Origin: Planktosalinus sp963975935 | GTDB lineage: Bacteria; Bacteroidota; Bacteroidia; Flavobacteriales; Flavobacteriaceae | Direction of reading: 5' to 3' | Assembly (NCBI GenBank): GCA_963975935.1 | Contig: CAXBIQ010000003.1 | Coordinates: 186,001-250,000, forward strand | DNA length: 64,000 bases | Made by a program: the position numbers and the translations under genes | Shown: piece after piece, positions 33,929 to 42,290 of the stretch | Position numbering within the stretch: the stretch's first letter is position 1 | How the letters are laid out: each line of letters starts with the position of its first letter | Notes under the pieces: model-generated | Databases searched by the model: none | The model's input: the letters and a program-made list of their open reading frames with translations, nothing else | What the model was told of the DNA's origin: nothing

Positions 33929-35826
33929 TATCTTAACTGGTATTGATTTTTTGTGTTTAAGCTAATTTTGCCTGCATCAATTAGTTGTTGCAGTACAGAA
34001 ATTACTTTCATTTCTGCAAAAGTAAGGCTTTCGCAAATTTCCCTGGAGTTAAGGGCGTCTTGTTCTTCCAAAAGAAGTAACACCCCTTTTGCTATCATTT
34101 TTTTCTCTTTGAGGGAGATTTGATTGTTTTGCCTTGTACAGACACTGCAAATGCCGCAGGTTTTATTTGAATGGTCACCAAAATATGCCAACAACTGTAT
34201 GCTTTTGCACTGGGAATCGTTGTTTACATATTTTATGACCGCTCCAGCCTGGCTTACTTTACTGGTGTTTTGAGCGTTAAGTGTCTTTGCAATCCTGTTG
34301 ATAGTCCTGTCATCTTCCCGCGGCTCAATAAACGTCATGGCGGCATCTGTTGTGGCCAGTGATAAGGAAATGACTTCATCCTTTTCAAACTGCTTCAGGG
34401 TTTCTATAATTTCGTTTACAGATTGCCCGCTTTTGCTGGCTACCAATTCCAGATCTGTAGCAGTTTCTTTTTCAAAGATACCGGTATAGATGCGCAATAT
34501 GGTTTTCCCGATAATGGAAGATTTCATATTCCTTTCCAGATAGGCAATCACCTGTTTTGAAGGAAGCAGGAATTGTATTTCGGTTTTCCTGCCAAATTCA
34601 AAAGACAATCTTACAATGCCCAGCCGGTCAAGTGCCTGGATGGCGTTGTATGTTTTTAAGGAATGCAACTCATATTGCCTGCAGAACTTTTCAAAATTAA
34701 AACTATGTGTCGTGAATGCGCCTTCACCATAAGCAATATAAAAATGATTGCACAGCTTTCTGTAAATATGCTTGAGGAAATCAACGGTAGGTAGTGTGCT
34801 TAAAAACTGTCTTTTCAATTGGGGTTCATCACTGTCATTATAAAGAAGTATGGCCTGCGCATACAAACCATCCCTTCCGGCCCTTCCGGCTTCCTGAAAA
34901 TAGCTTTCGATGCTTTCAGGCAAGTCAAAGTGAATCACTTTTCGCACGTTCGGTTTATCAATACCCATCCCAAAAGCACTTGTTGCCACAATGACCCGTG
35001 TTTTTTCCTCCAGCCAGTTGTTGAGTCTTTTTTTCTTTTCGTCTGCCGTAATCCCCCCGTGAAAATAGGTGCTGTCAATGTTTTTTAGATTTAGTGCCCT
35101 GCTGATTTCTTCAGTGCTTTTTCTGTTGCGTGTATAAATGATAGCTGTTTCATTTTTCTTTAGCAGTTTTTCAATGCGATAGAGTTTGTCCTCTTCTTTT
35201 AAGACCAGATAGGCAATGTTCTCCCTGAAAAACGATTTTTGAAAGACTTTTGCGTTCTCAAGTGCGAGTTCGTTGATGGTATCTGTAAGCACTTCAGGAG
35301 TTGCAGTTGCGGTAACAGCAATAAAGGGTACATCCGGTTTTAGTGTTCTGAGAATATTCAGGTTTTTATATGCAGGCCTGAAATCGTTTCCCCATTGTGA
35401 AATACAATGCGCTTCATCAACGGCAATGATATTGACGTTCATTTTCTCGATGCGGTGCTGCACGAGTTCCTGCTGAAGCCTTTCCGGCGAAAGGTAAAGG
35501 AATTTATAGTTGCCGTAAATGCAATTGTCAAGCAATCTGTCAAGGTCATTATAGGAAATGCTTCCGGCAAGGGCCATGGCTTTGATCCCCATGTTTTGAA
35601 GGGCGTTTACCTGATCGTTCATCAATGCGATGAGTGGGGAAACCACAATGCATATTCCATCAGTGGCCAGGGCGGGAATTTGATAGCAGATTGATTTTCC
35701 GCCACCGGTGGGTAACAGTGCCACGGTGTCTTGTTTATGTAAAACACTTTCTATAATTTCTGTCTGAAGCGGCCTGAATTCATCATAGCCCCAGTACCTT
35801 TTTAATATTTCGAGTGGGGTTCTCAT
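33928..35826 (-). CDS. recQ: RecQ-family ATP-dependent DNA helicase
   Basis: 632-aa 3'-5' helicase. Motif I LLPTGGGKSICYQIPAL, motif II AVDEAHCISQWGNDFRPAY, motif V ATSAFGMGIDKPNVRKVIHFDLP, motif VI QEAGRAGRDG. The zinc-binding cysteines are CKSIQLLAYFG and CGICSVC near residues 530-565, followed by a winged-helix-like tail (ILLNSREIC-type region). No HRDC domain is visible, as in the shorter Bacteroidota RecQ type. Overlaps the AAA gene by 4 bp. Confidence 0.93.
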   Translation of the reverse strand: MRTPLEILKRYWGYDEFRPLQTEIIESVLHKQDTVALLPTGGGKSICYQIPALATDGICIVVSPLIALMNDQVNALQNMGIKAMALAGSISYNDLDRLLDNCIYGNYKFLYLSPERLQQELVQHRIEKMNVNIIAVDEAHCISQWGNDFRPAYKNLNILRTLKPDVPFIAVTATATPEVLTDTINELALENAKVFQKSFFRENIAYLVLKEEDKLYRIEKLLKKNETAIIYTRNRKSTEEISRALNLKNIDSTYFHGGITADEKKKRLNNWLEEKTRVIVATSAFGMGIDKPNVRKVIHFDLPESIESYFQEAGRAGRDGLYAQAILLYNDSDEPQLKRQFLSTLPTVDFLKHIYRKLCNHFYIAYGEGAFTTHSFNFEKFCRQYELHSLKTYNAIQALDRLGIVRLSFEFGRKTEIQFLLPSKQVIAYLERNMKSSIIGKTILRIYTGIFEKETATDLELVASKSGQSVNEIIETLKQFEKDEVISLSLATTDAAMTFIEPREDDRTINRIAKTLNAQNTSKVSQAGAVIKYVNNDSQCKSIQLLAYFGDHSNKTCGICSVCTRQNNQISLKEKKMIAKGVLLLLEEQDALNSREICESLTFAEMKVISVLQQLIDAGKISLNTKNQYQLR

Positions 35827-36368
35827 AGAAGCCGGCTCATGGTGTCGAGAATGAAGGAAACACGTTCTTCAATGGTCAATTTTGGCACCTCAATGGGCTT
35901 GTAGTTATAACTTTTATAGGCGTTTTCCAGATATCTATGAATCTTGACGGCTTCTTCAAAGCTTTCATAGCGTTCACTATCGGGTGTGTAAATTTCTTCC
36001 CAGGGAGGAAGTATAAAAACCTGGTCATAAGAGTAACTTTTACAAACGGTTTGAAATTCTTCAGGATAAACCTCGCCTGCATAGTGTAAATATGCAACCA
36101 CATCGTGAAGCCCGCGATCATAAAAAACATGTTTTCTTTTAAAGGTCAACCCTTCATGAAACTGGCTCACCCTTCCTTCGAGCAGCATTTCGCTGAAAAG
36201 CAGGGGTTTTTCAAGAAACAACTGTTCGTAACCTTCTTTTCTGGCCTGGAGGATTACTTCCCGGGAGACTTCGTGTAAACACGTGTAACCGTGGGCTTCC
36301 AGGGACTTAATAATGGATGATTTTCCGGTACCCGGGCCGCCGGTTATTACAATGCGTTTTGGTGTCAA
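35823..36368 (-). CDS. AAA-type P-loop ATPase/kinase (NadR/TTD14-like)
   Basis: 181-aa protein starting TPKRIVITGGPGTGKSSIIKSLEAHGYTCLHEVSRE, a Walker A P-loop. DRGLHDVVAYLHYAG and QVFILPPWEEIYTPDSERYESFEEA are the other family blocks of AAA_28-type proteins, possibly small-molecule kinases. The TTG at 36368 is taken as the start: the frame continues up to a GTG at 36461, but those 31 residues are not family-like and would overlap the divergent DUF493 promoter. Its stop overlaps recQ by 4 bp. Confidence 0.78.
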   Translation of the reverse strand: MTPKRIVITGGPGTGKSSIIKSLEAHGYTCLHEVSREVILQARKEGYEQLFLEKPLLFSEMLLEGRVSQFHEGLTFKRKHVFYDRGLHDVVAYLHYAGEVYPEEFQTVCKSYSYDQVFILPPWEEIYTPDSERYESFEEAVKIHRYLENAYKSYNYKPIEVPKLTIEERVSFILDTMSRLL

Positions 36369-36463
36369 GATTTTATATTTAAAAATACAAAATACGGAAA
36401 AAGAAATTGATTTTGAAATCTTATCTTTGCAGGGCAAAAGATTTATGAAAATAAGCCCCACTT

Positions 36464-36754
36464 ATGGAACCGGATAAAAAAACAGCAGACTTTTACAAAA
36501 ATCTCAAAGAGAAACTGAGCAACGATACACTTTGGCCTTCAAATTACCTTTATAAATTCATCATTCCTACAGATGCTGAAAAGGTGGAGCAAATCAAAGA
36601 TGCCTTCAAAGAAGAAGAAGCCATAATTCAAACCAAGGAATCTTCAAAAGGCAATTTCACCAGCGTGTCTGTTCACGTAAAAATGAAAAATCCTGATGCC
36701 GTTATAGAAAAGTATCTTGAAGTTTCATATATTGAGGGAATAATTTCGCTTTAG
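36464..36754 (+). CDS. DUF493 (YbeD-like) protein
   Basis: 96-aa small protein of the YbeD/DUF493 family with an ACT-like ferredoxin fold: WPSNYLYKFIIPTDAEKVEQI, KGNFTSVSVHVKMKNPDAVIEKYLEVSYIEGI. The function is unknown. A TATCTTTG box (36422-36429) 34 bp upstream is a candidate -7 element, without a clear partner box. Confidence 0.88.
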   Translation: MEPDKKTADFYKNLKEKLSNDTLWPSNYLYKFIIPTDAEKVEQIKDAFKEEEAIIQTKESSKGNFTSVSVHVKMKNPDAVIEKYLEVSYIEGIISL

Positions 36755-36836
36755 GTTAACTTTTTAGAAACATTTTTTTACTACTTTGCGCAAAGCAATG
36801 AAATAACTTTTTACTACACTTAAAACACCAAACATT

Positions 36837-37481
36837 TTGTTAGATCAATTAGAATACAATACGGAAAGGCCCAAACTTATCATTCCTGAATACGGACGCC
36901 ATATTCAAAAACTGGTAGATTATGCCATTACCATAGAAGACCGGGAAGAACGCAATAAAGTAGCCAAGAGCATCATTGCCGTGATGGGCAATTTAAATCC
37001 GCATTTGCGTGATGTTCCTGATTTCCAGCCGATGCTTTGGGACCAGTTGTTTATTATATCAGACTTCAAACTGGATGTTGAGTCACCTTTTCCCATCCCG
37101 ACAAAAGAAGAGCTTATGGAACGCCCTGAGCCTTTAAAGTACCCTCAAAACCATCCCAAATACCGTTTTTACGGAAACAATATCAAAAGGATGATTGATG
37201 TGGCAAACAGCTGGGAAGAAGGTGAAAAAAAGGAGGCGCTTGTTATTACAATCGCCAATCATATGAAAAAATCCTATCTCAACTGGAACAAGGATACCGT
37301 TGAAGACGGGGTTATTTTTGATCATCTTTTTGAGCTTTCAGGCGGAAAAATAAACCTTAAAGAAAGTGATGAAGATCTTTCAAATGCTTCCGAGTTGATG
37401 AAGAGCAAAAAGAAATTCACAAACGGAGGTCATTTAGGTAAAAAGAACTACAAGTCAAACAGGACCAAAAAAAGACATTAA
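36837..37481 (+). CDS. DUF4290 protein
   Basis: 214-aa Bacteroidota-specific protein. The conserved opening is LEYNTERPKLIIPEYGRHIQKLVDYAI, then EERNKVAKSIIAVMGNLNPHLRD; the C-terminal 30 residues are Lys/Arg-rich and probably disordered. It uses a TTG start (36837); no in-frame ATG occurs before the conserved core. It lies 15 bp before murA in the same direction, the usual order in the phylum. The role is unknown. Confidence 0.88.
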   Translation: MLDQLEYNTERPKLIIPEYGRHIQKLVDYAITIEDREERNKVAKSIIAVMGNLNPHLRDVPDFQPMLWDQLFIISDFKLDVESPFPIPTKEELMERPEPLKYPQNHPKYRFYGNNIKRMIDVANSWEEGEKKEALVITIANHMKKSYLNWNKDTVEDGVIFDHLFELSGGKINLKESDEDLSNASELMKSKKKFTNGGHLGKKNYKSNRTKKRH

Positions 37482-37496
37482 GCATTTTATTATTCT

Positions 37497-38807
37497 ATGG
37501 GTACTTTTCAAATTGAAGGCGGTCAAAAACTAAAAGGTGAAATACATCCGCAGGGCGCAAAAAATGAAGCACTTCAGATACTTTGCGCTGTTCTGCTCAC
37601 TCCTGAAAAAGTTGAAATCAAAAACATCCCCGATATCATTGATGTCAATAAACTGATATCTGTTCTCGGAAATCTGGGCGTCAAAATAGAAAAATTTGGC
37701 AAAGGTCATTTTTCCTTTCAGGCAGATGATATCAATCTTGAATACTTGGAGTCTGAATTGTTCAAAAAGGAGGGGAGTTCGCTCCGGGGTTCCATTATGA
37801 TTGTAGGCCCGTTGCTTGCACGTTTTGGCAAGGGATATATTCCACGACCCGGCGGTGATAAAATTGGTCGTAGAAGGCTGGATACCCACTTTGAAGGCTT
37901 TATAAAACTGGGTGCAGAGTTCAGGTATAACCGTGAAGAACGTTTTTATGGGGTAGAAGCTCCCAATGGTTTGACAGGTACTTATATGCTGCTCGATCAG
38001 GCTTCTGTTACCGGTACTGCAAACATTATTATGGCTGCTGTTTTGGCTAAAGGAACCACAACCATTTACAACGCCGCTTGTGAGCCTTATTTACAACAAT
38101 TGTGTAAAATGCTCAACCGCATGGGCGCAAATATTTCAGGTATTGGGTCTAATCTTTTGGTTATTGAAGGGGTAAAATCCATGGGTGGTTGCACGCATAC
38201 AGTGTTACCGGATATGATCGAAATTGGTAGCTGGATAGGGTTGGCAGCCATGACCCGCAGTGAGATTACCATTAAAAATGTGAGTTGGGAGAATTTAGGT
38301 GTCATTCCAAATACCTTTAGAAAACTGGGAATCACACTAGAACAAAAGGGAGACGATATTTATATCCCAGAACAAGACCATTATGAAATTCAAAGTTATA
38401 TTGACGGTTCTATTTTAACCATTGCCGATGCTCCCTGGCCGGGATTTACACCTGATTTGCTGAGTATTGTTCTGGTTGTTTGTACACAGGCCAGAGGAAG
38501 TGTTTTGATTCATCAAAAGATGTTTGAAAGCCGTCTCTTCTTTGTCGATAAATTGATTGATATGGGGGCAAAAATAATTCTTTGTGACCCGCACAGGGCT
38601 ACGGTAATTGGACATGATTTTCAATCGATGTTGAAAGCAACAACCATGGTTTCACCTGATATCAGAGCCGGTATTTCCTTGCTTATTGCTGCACTTTCAG
38701 CTACCGGAACCAGTTTGATTCACAATATTGAGCAAATTGACAGAGGTTATGAAAATATAGTGGAGAGACTTCAGGCAATTGGCGCCAGGATAACAAGGAT
38801 AGATTAA
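37497..38807 (+). CDS. murA: UDP-N-acetylglucosamine 1-carboxyvinyltransferase (Asp-type)
   Basis: 436-aa enzyme for the first committed step of peptidoglycan synthesis, transfer of enolpyruvate from PEP to UDP-GlcNAc. Blocks: GGQKLKGEIHPQGAKNEALQI, SVTGTANIIMAAVLAKGTT, WPGFTPDLLSIVLV, SPDIRAGISLLIAALSA. The active-site loop reads RPGGDKIGRRRLDTH: the residue aligned with E. coli Cys115 is Asp121 (codon 37857-37859). Asp at this place keeps activity but removes the target of fosfomycin. Confidence 0.97.
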   Translation: MGTFQIEGGQKLKGEIHPQGAKNEALQILCAVLLTPEKVEIKNIPDIIDVNKLISVLGNLGVKIEKFGKGHFSFQADDINLEYLESELFKKEGSSLRGSIMIVGPLLARFGKGYIPRPGGDKIGRRRLDTHFEGFIKLGAEFRYNREERFYGVEAPNGLTGTYMLLDQASVTGTANIIMAAVLAKGTTTIYNAACEPYLQQLCKMLNRMGANISGIGSNLLVIEGVKSMGGCTHTVLPDMIEIGSWIGLAAMTRSEITIKNVSWENLGVIPNTFRKLGITLEQKGDDIYIPEQDHYEIQSYIDGSILTIADAPWPGFTPDLLSIVLVVCTQARGSVLIHQKMFESRLFFVDKLIDMGAKIILCDPHRATVIGHDFQSMLKATTMVSPDIRAGISLLIAALSATGTSLIHNIEQIDRGYENIVERLQAIGARITRID

Positions 38808-38827
38808 TTCATTATTATACTTACAAC

Positions 38828-38861
38828 AAAAAAGGAAGCATTTTTAAATGCTTCCTTTTTT
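38828..38861. terminator. bidirectional terminator between murA and the 253-aa gene
   Basis: AAAAAAGGAAGCATTT and AAATGCTTCCTTTTTT form a 16-bp stem with a 2-nt spacer, A-rich on one side and T-rich on the other. It lies 20 bp after murA and 19 bp after the convergent gene. Confidence 0.9.
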
Positions 38862-38880
38862 AATTTGGCAGTCAGTTTTT

Positions 38881-39642
38881 TTATTCCCATTTTCCTTTAA
38901 ATAAAGGTGCAACGGGATTTTCTTCTTTATCGAGATTCAGATCATTGTAAATATCTGCATTTTTCCGTGATTCTTTTTCAGGTTTTAGTTCAACGCCCAA
39001 TTCTTTTTTTATGTCTTCATTTATACCTATAAACAATATCTCGGCATTTTCATAATTCAGGAAATCAGATGGATTGACAGGCACAAAGCGTCTGTCTTCA
39101 AATTTTTCGGTAAGTCTTTTTGGAAAGTCTGCTTTTTGATCTTGGGGCATCCCTGCGTTTTTAGGTTGTCCTTTTTCAGGGTTTTTTACGTTTATGATGT
39201 AATTTCCCTCTCTTTCAATATTGAAAGCTTTCTGCACTTCATCCCTTTTTTTGGGATATTCAAGGGCATAGACAAGATGTGTGTGGTCATCGTGCTGCAG
39301 GATTCTGTAGACGCCTTCGCCACAAGGTCTTGCAGCGGGTTGTTCTCTTTTGCCTTTGGTTTTGGTCTGATAGGTATATGACTCCAGTTCTTCCTTGATT
39401 TGTTTTTTGCTTATTGAAGCTCTGCTAACAAAACCCCAGAATTTTTCATGATTGGAAAGTTCGGGTAGTGCTTCTTTTCCAATGATTAGCAAACGGGAGT
39501 GTTTATCGTCTTTAGGACTGAGGGCACAATAAAAGTTTTGGACATCTTCTTTGTTCTTTATATCATCCTTTACGTCAATTTTTGGTCTGTAAAAGAAATA
39601 GATATGTCCTTTTTCCAATACTTCTACATTCTCTTTTGCCAT
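38881..39642 (-). CDS. conserved hypothetical protein, 253 aa
   Basis: I do not assign a function. The soluble, charged protein starts ENVEVLEKGHIYFFYRPKIDV. The core has SRLLIIGKEALPE, KFWGFVSR, ARPCGEGVYRIL, HTHLVYALEYP, GNYIINVKNPE and FPKRLTEKFEDRRFVPVNP, followed by a linker and VAPLFKGKWE. These blocks look like a conserved family that I recall from other phyla, so acquisition by transfer is possible. It stands alone, convergent with murA; the 288 bp upstream to the lipoprotein gene hold nothing recognisable. Confidence 0.75.
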   Translation of the reverse strand: MAKENVEVLEKGHIYFFYRPKIDVKDDIKNKEDVQNFYCALSPKDDKHSRLLIIGKEALPELSNHEKFWGFVSRASISKKQIKEELESYTYQTKTKGKREQPAARPCGEGVYRILQHDDHTHLVYALEYPKKRDEVQKAFNIEREGNYIINVKNPEKGQPKNAGMPQDQKADFPKRLTEKFEDRRFVPVNPSDFLNYENAEILFIGINEDIKKELGVELKPEKESRKNADIYNDLNLDKEENPVAPLFKGKWE

Positions 39643-39930
39643 GATTCACACTCTTAAAAGTTATATAATTATTTGAATTTCCATAAGATACTTTTTATAG
39701 TGCTTTACAACAAAAAAATAATTTTAAACTTTTATTAAAAACAGGAGCTTATGTTTTTATTCTAAATAATGGAACAATGTTACCAGAAATCAGCTAAGCC
39801 TGTTAAGATTTTTCGGGTGTTGGTTTTCATCTTCCTCGATAGACTAATTTTTAAAAAATAGTTTTTATCCTTAAGTAGGGTAATAATCCTTTATACTGTT
39901 CTATGAGTAAATAACCTAATTCTTTAATTT

Positions 39931-41436
39931 ATGAAAAAAATAGCCCTATTACCCGCTTATTTAATTTTTGGTCTATTGCTCTTTACATCTTGTAGCACAG
40001 ATGATAGTCCACCACCCGATGATTCTGCAATCACGATCAACAAGACTTCGTTGATGGCAAATTTACTTACCCGTATGTCTGAACCGCCTACAGAGCCAAC
40101 TGCAATAACATGTGTGAGTATCAATTACCCAATTAATCTTAATATTTTTAATGCAGCCGGCCAGCAAACCGGTACACAAACAATTAGCAGTGATTTAGAA
40201 TTGTTGCTTTTCATAAGCAATTTAGAACCGGGTTCAGGCTTTTCAATTGTTTTCCCAATATCAATAACACTTGAAAGTGGAAATGTCGTAGAAATAAACA
40301 ACTTGCAGGAACTGGAGGATATTATTTTAGCGTGTGACGCTTCGGGAGGTCAAATACCTGCAAATTTTGCTGATATTTTAACCGATGGAGTTTGGTATGT
40401 TAATTATTTCTTTGATGATGAGGACGAAACCTTTTTGTTTAACGGTTACCAATTTAGCTTTAATGCAGATCAAACGGCACTTGCAGATAATGGTTCAAAT
40501 CAAGTAAACGGAACCTGGGAGTTGACAACGAGCTCCACTCTTGATTTTGTTTTATTCTTTGGTACAAACAGTCCGTTTGATGAATTGGATGACGATTGGG
40601 ATATTATTGAAGTCACACCGGAAATCATCCGTTTAAAAGACGTTAGTGGCGGTGATGGAAGTGTTGAGTTTTTAACTTTTGGAAGAACACCTACTACCGG
40701 TGGTGGTGGCACAAACTCATTTGTTGAAAATTTGACAACCGGAGACTGGTATGTAACCCTTTTGAATGACGATGGCGACATTGAAACCTGTCATTATATT
40801 AATTATACATTCAGTTTTGCAGCAGACCAATCAGTGACTGCCACAAGTTCCGGCAATACCGTCAATGGTAGCTGGCAAGTACAAAACAGCAGCAGTGGTC
40901 TTGACCTGGTGCTCGATTTCCAAATTAGTGGTGATGACGACCCTTTTGATGATCTAAACGACGACTGGGATGTTGTTGATTTTAACACAAACTTGATTTC
41001 TTTACTGGATATAAGTGGAGGAGATGGCAGTACTGATATTCTCAAATTTGGAAGAACACCCGCTGCAGATTGTACAGGAGGTGCAAATCCTCAAGATCTT
41101 ATTGATATCATGATTTCCGGCTCCTGGTTTGTAGCAAACTATTTGGATGATGGCATCAATCAAACAGCTCCTTATACAGGGTATACAGTTGATTTCATTT
41201 CAGATGGTACCGTAACAGCCGCTAATGGCAGTCAAACCTTAAACGGCAGTTGGGCTGTTACCTTAAGTGGCGACGGAAGTGGCCTGGATGTAGTACTTGA
41301 TTTTGGTTCACAAGTACCATTTGATGAGTTTAACGACGATTGGGATGTTGAAGGGTTCACGGATACTTCTATTGATTTAAAAGACGTTAGTGGTGGCGAT
41401 GGCAGTGTTGATACCTTACGATTTGAAAAACTATAA
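39931..41436 (+). CDS. lipoprotein with three internal repeats
   Basis: 501-aa exported lipoprotein: signal peptide with lipobox LFTSC (Cys21), then STDDSPPPDD. Three repeats of ~110 residues follow (about 150-252, 268-375, 385-501). Each has a Trp-Tyr/Phe-Val start (DGVWYVNYFFDD, TGDWYVTLLNDD, SGSWFVANYLDD), a NGTW/NGSW centre, and the ending DDWDI/V ... DVSGGDGSV ... LRFEK or LTFGR. Acidic DD/DG runs suggest calcium binding. It is probably displayed at the surface or outer-membrane linked. The function is unknown. Confidence 0.85.
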   Translation: MKKIALLPAYLIFGLLLFTSCSTDDSPPPDDSAITINKTSLMANLLTRMSEPPTEPTAITCVSINYPINLNIFNAAGQQTGTQTISSDLELLLFISNLEPGSGFSIVFPISITLESGNVVEINNLQELEDIILACDASGGQIPANFADILTDGVWYVNYFFDDEDETFLFNGYQFSFNADQTALADNGSNQVNGTWELTTSSTLDFVLFFGTNSPFDELDDDWDIIEVTPEIIRLKDVSGGDGSVEFLTFGRTPTTGGGGTNSFVENLTTGDWYVTLLNDDGDIETCHYINYTFSFAADQSVTATSSGNTVNGSWQVQNSSSGLDLVLDFQISGDDDPFDDLNDDWDVVDFNTNLISLLDISGGDGSTDILKFGRTPAADCTGGANPQDLIDIMISGSWFVANYLDDGINQTAPYTGYTVDFISDGTVTAANGSQTLNGSWAVTLSGDGSGLDVVLDFGSQVPFDEFNDDWDVEGFTDTSIDLKDVSGGDGSVDTLRFEKL

Positions 41437-41462
41437 TCTAGCTTTGTTTTCTTTTTAATTTT

Positions 41463-41487
41463 AAACCGCCTGGTTTTTAGGCGGTTT
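41463..41487 (+). terminator. terminator of the repeat lipoprotein gene
   Basis: AAACCGCC and GGCGGTTT pair around a 9-nt loop, followed by T residues, 26 bp after the stop. Confidence 0.85.
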
Positions 41488-41597
41488 TTTAATTCAATAT
41501 GAATTTTAGCAGCCTCACGGTTTATTCCCGCACAAGGACTTCCCTTGAGCAGTAAGAGTACCAATGCCGTCATACCTATGGACTGACCGAAATCATA

Positions 41598-41975
41598 TCA
41601 ATTCCAGACAAGGTTGTTGGAATAGCAGGCATTGTTCTTTTTTGGAAGGCTGTCTTGTAAATAGAAATAATATTCTGTGAATAAGATGGTTTTGGGGACA
41701 TCTCCCGAGATAGACCAGAGCAGGCTAGTTGGGGTGAATTCATCTGGGACTCCATATATTTTGATTAGTTTTTCTATTTGGGCGAGCGACTCTTTGGACC
41801 AGTTTGCTTGACAGTTAGTTATGGGGAAATCTACAAGTAATTCGTTTTCCATACTTATAAAGTGACTTGCCTTAAAATTCTGTACCATTAACTTTTCAAT
41901 ACCTACGCTGAATAGAATTACTAATACTGAAAGTAGTAGTGTTTTAAGGATTATATCGTTTGAATTCAATGGCAT
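41598..41975 (-). CDS. small membrane-anchored protein of unknown function
   Basis: 125-aa protein with one N-terminal hydrophobic helix (ILKTLLLSVLVILFSVGIEKL) and a ~95-residue exported domain with two Cys (TNCQANW and NNACYSN) and KIYGVPDEFTPTSLLWSI. I recognise no family. It is isolated; the inverted repeat at 42018-42077 lies in its upstream region. Confidence 0.6.
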   Translation of the reverse strand: MPLNSNDIILKTLLLSVLVILFSVGIEKLMVQNFKASHFISMENELLVDFPITNCQANWSKESLAQIEKLIKIYGVPDEFTPTSLLWSISGDVPKTILFTEYYFYLQDSLPKKNNACYSNNLVWN

Positions 41976-42017
41976 AAATAGTTATTCATGTATTTTTTTG
42001 CAAATTTTTCAAAAAAC

Positions 42018-42077
42018 GTAGTAAAACCAACCATTTTGCTTGTCCTCACAACATGAAAACGGTTGTTGTTTTACTAC
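42018..42077. repeat. 60-nt inverted repeat with GTAGTAAAAC arms
   Basis: GTAGTAAAAC (42018-42027) and GTTTTACTAC (42068-42077) are perfect complements; just inside them AACC and GGTT also pair after short offsets. The gap 41976-42290 (315 bp) between the 125-aa gene and the end of the hybrid kinase gene otherwise holds nothing that I can name. The element could be a cruciform, an operator, or the end structure of a small lost mobile element. Confidence 0.6.
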
Positions 42078-42290
42078 TTACGGATTAAATTCAATTAGTT
42101 TAGAAAGATTGTAATATGAAGGTAGTGTTCTAAACTATTTTACATAAAAACCATAGTATATGTTGTTATACAAAGTAAAGATGTAAATAGTTAAAGGAGT
42201 TTGTATTACACATATCTGAAAATGAGTTGTATAAATCACACATAAGAAAATCAATAACTGCCTTTATTTACATGCCAAAATTAGAGTTTT

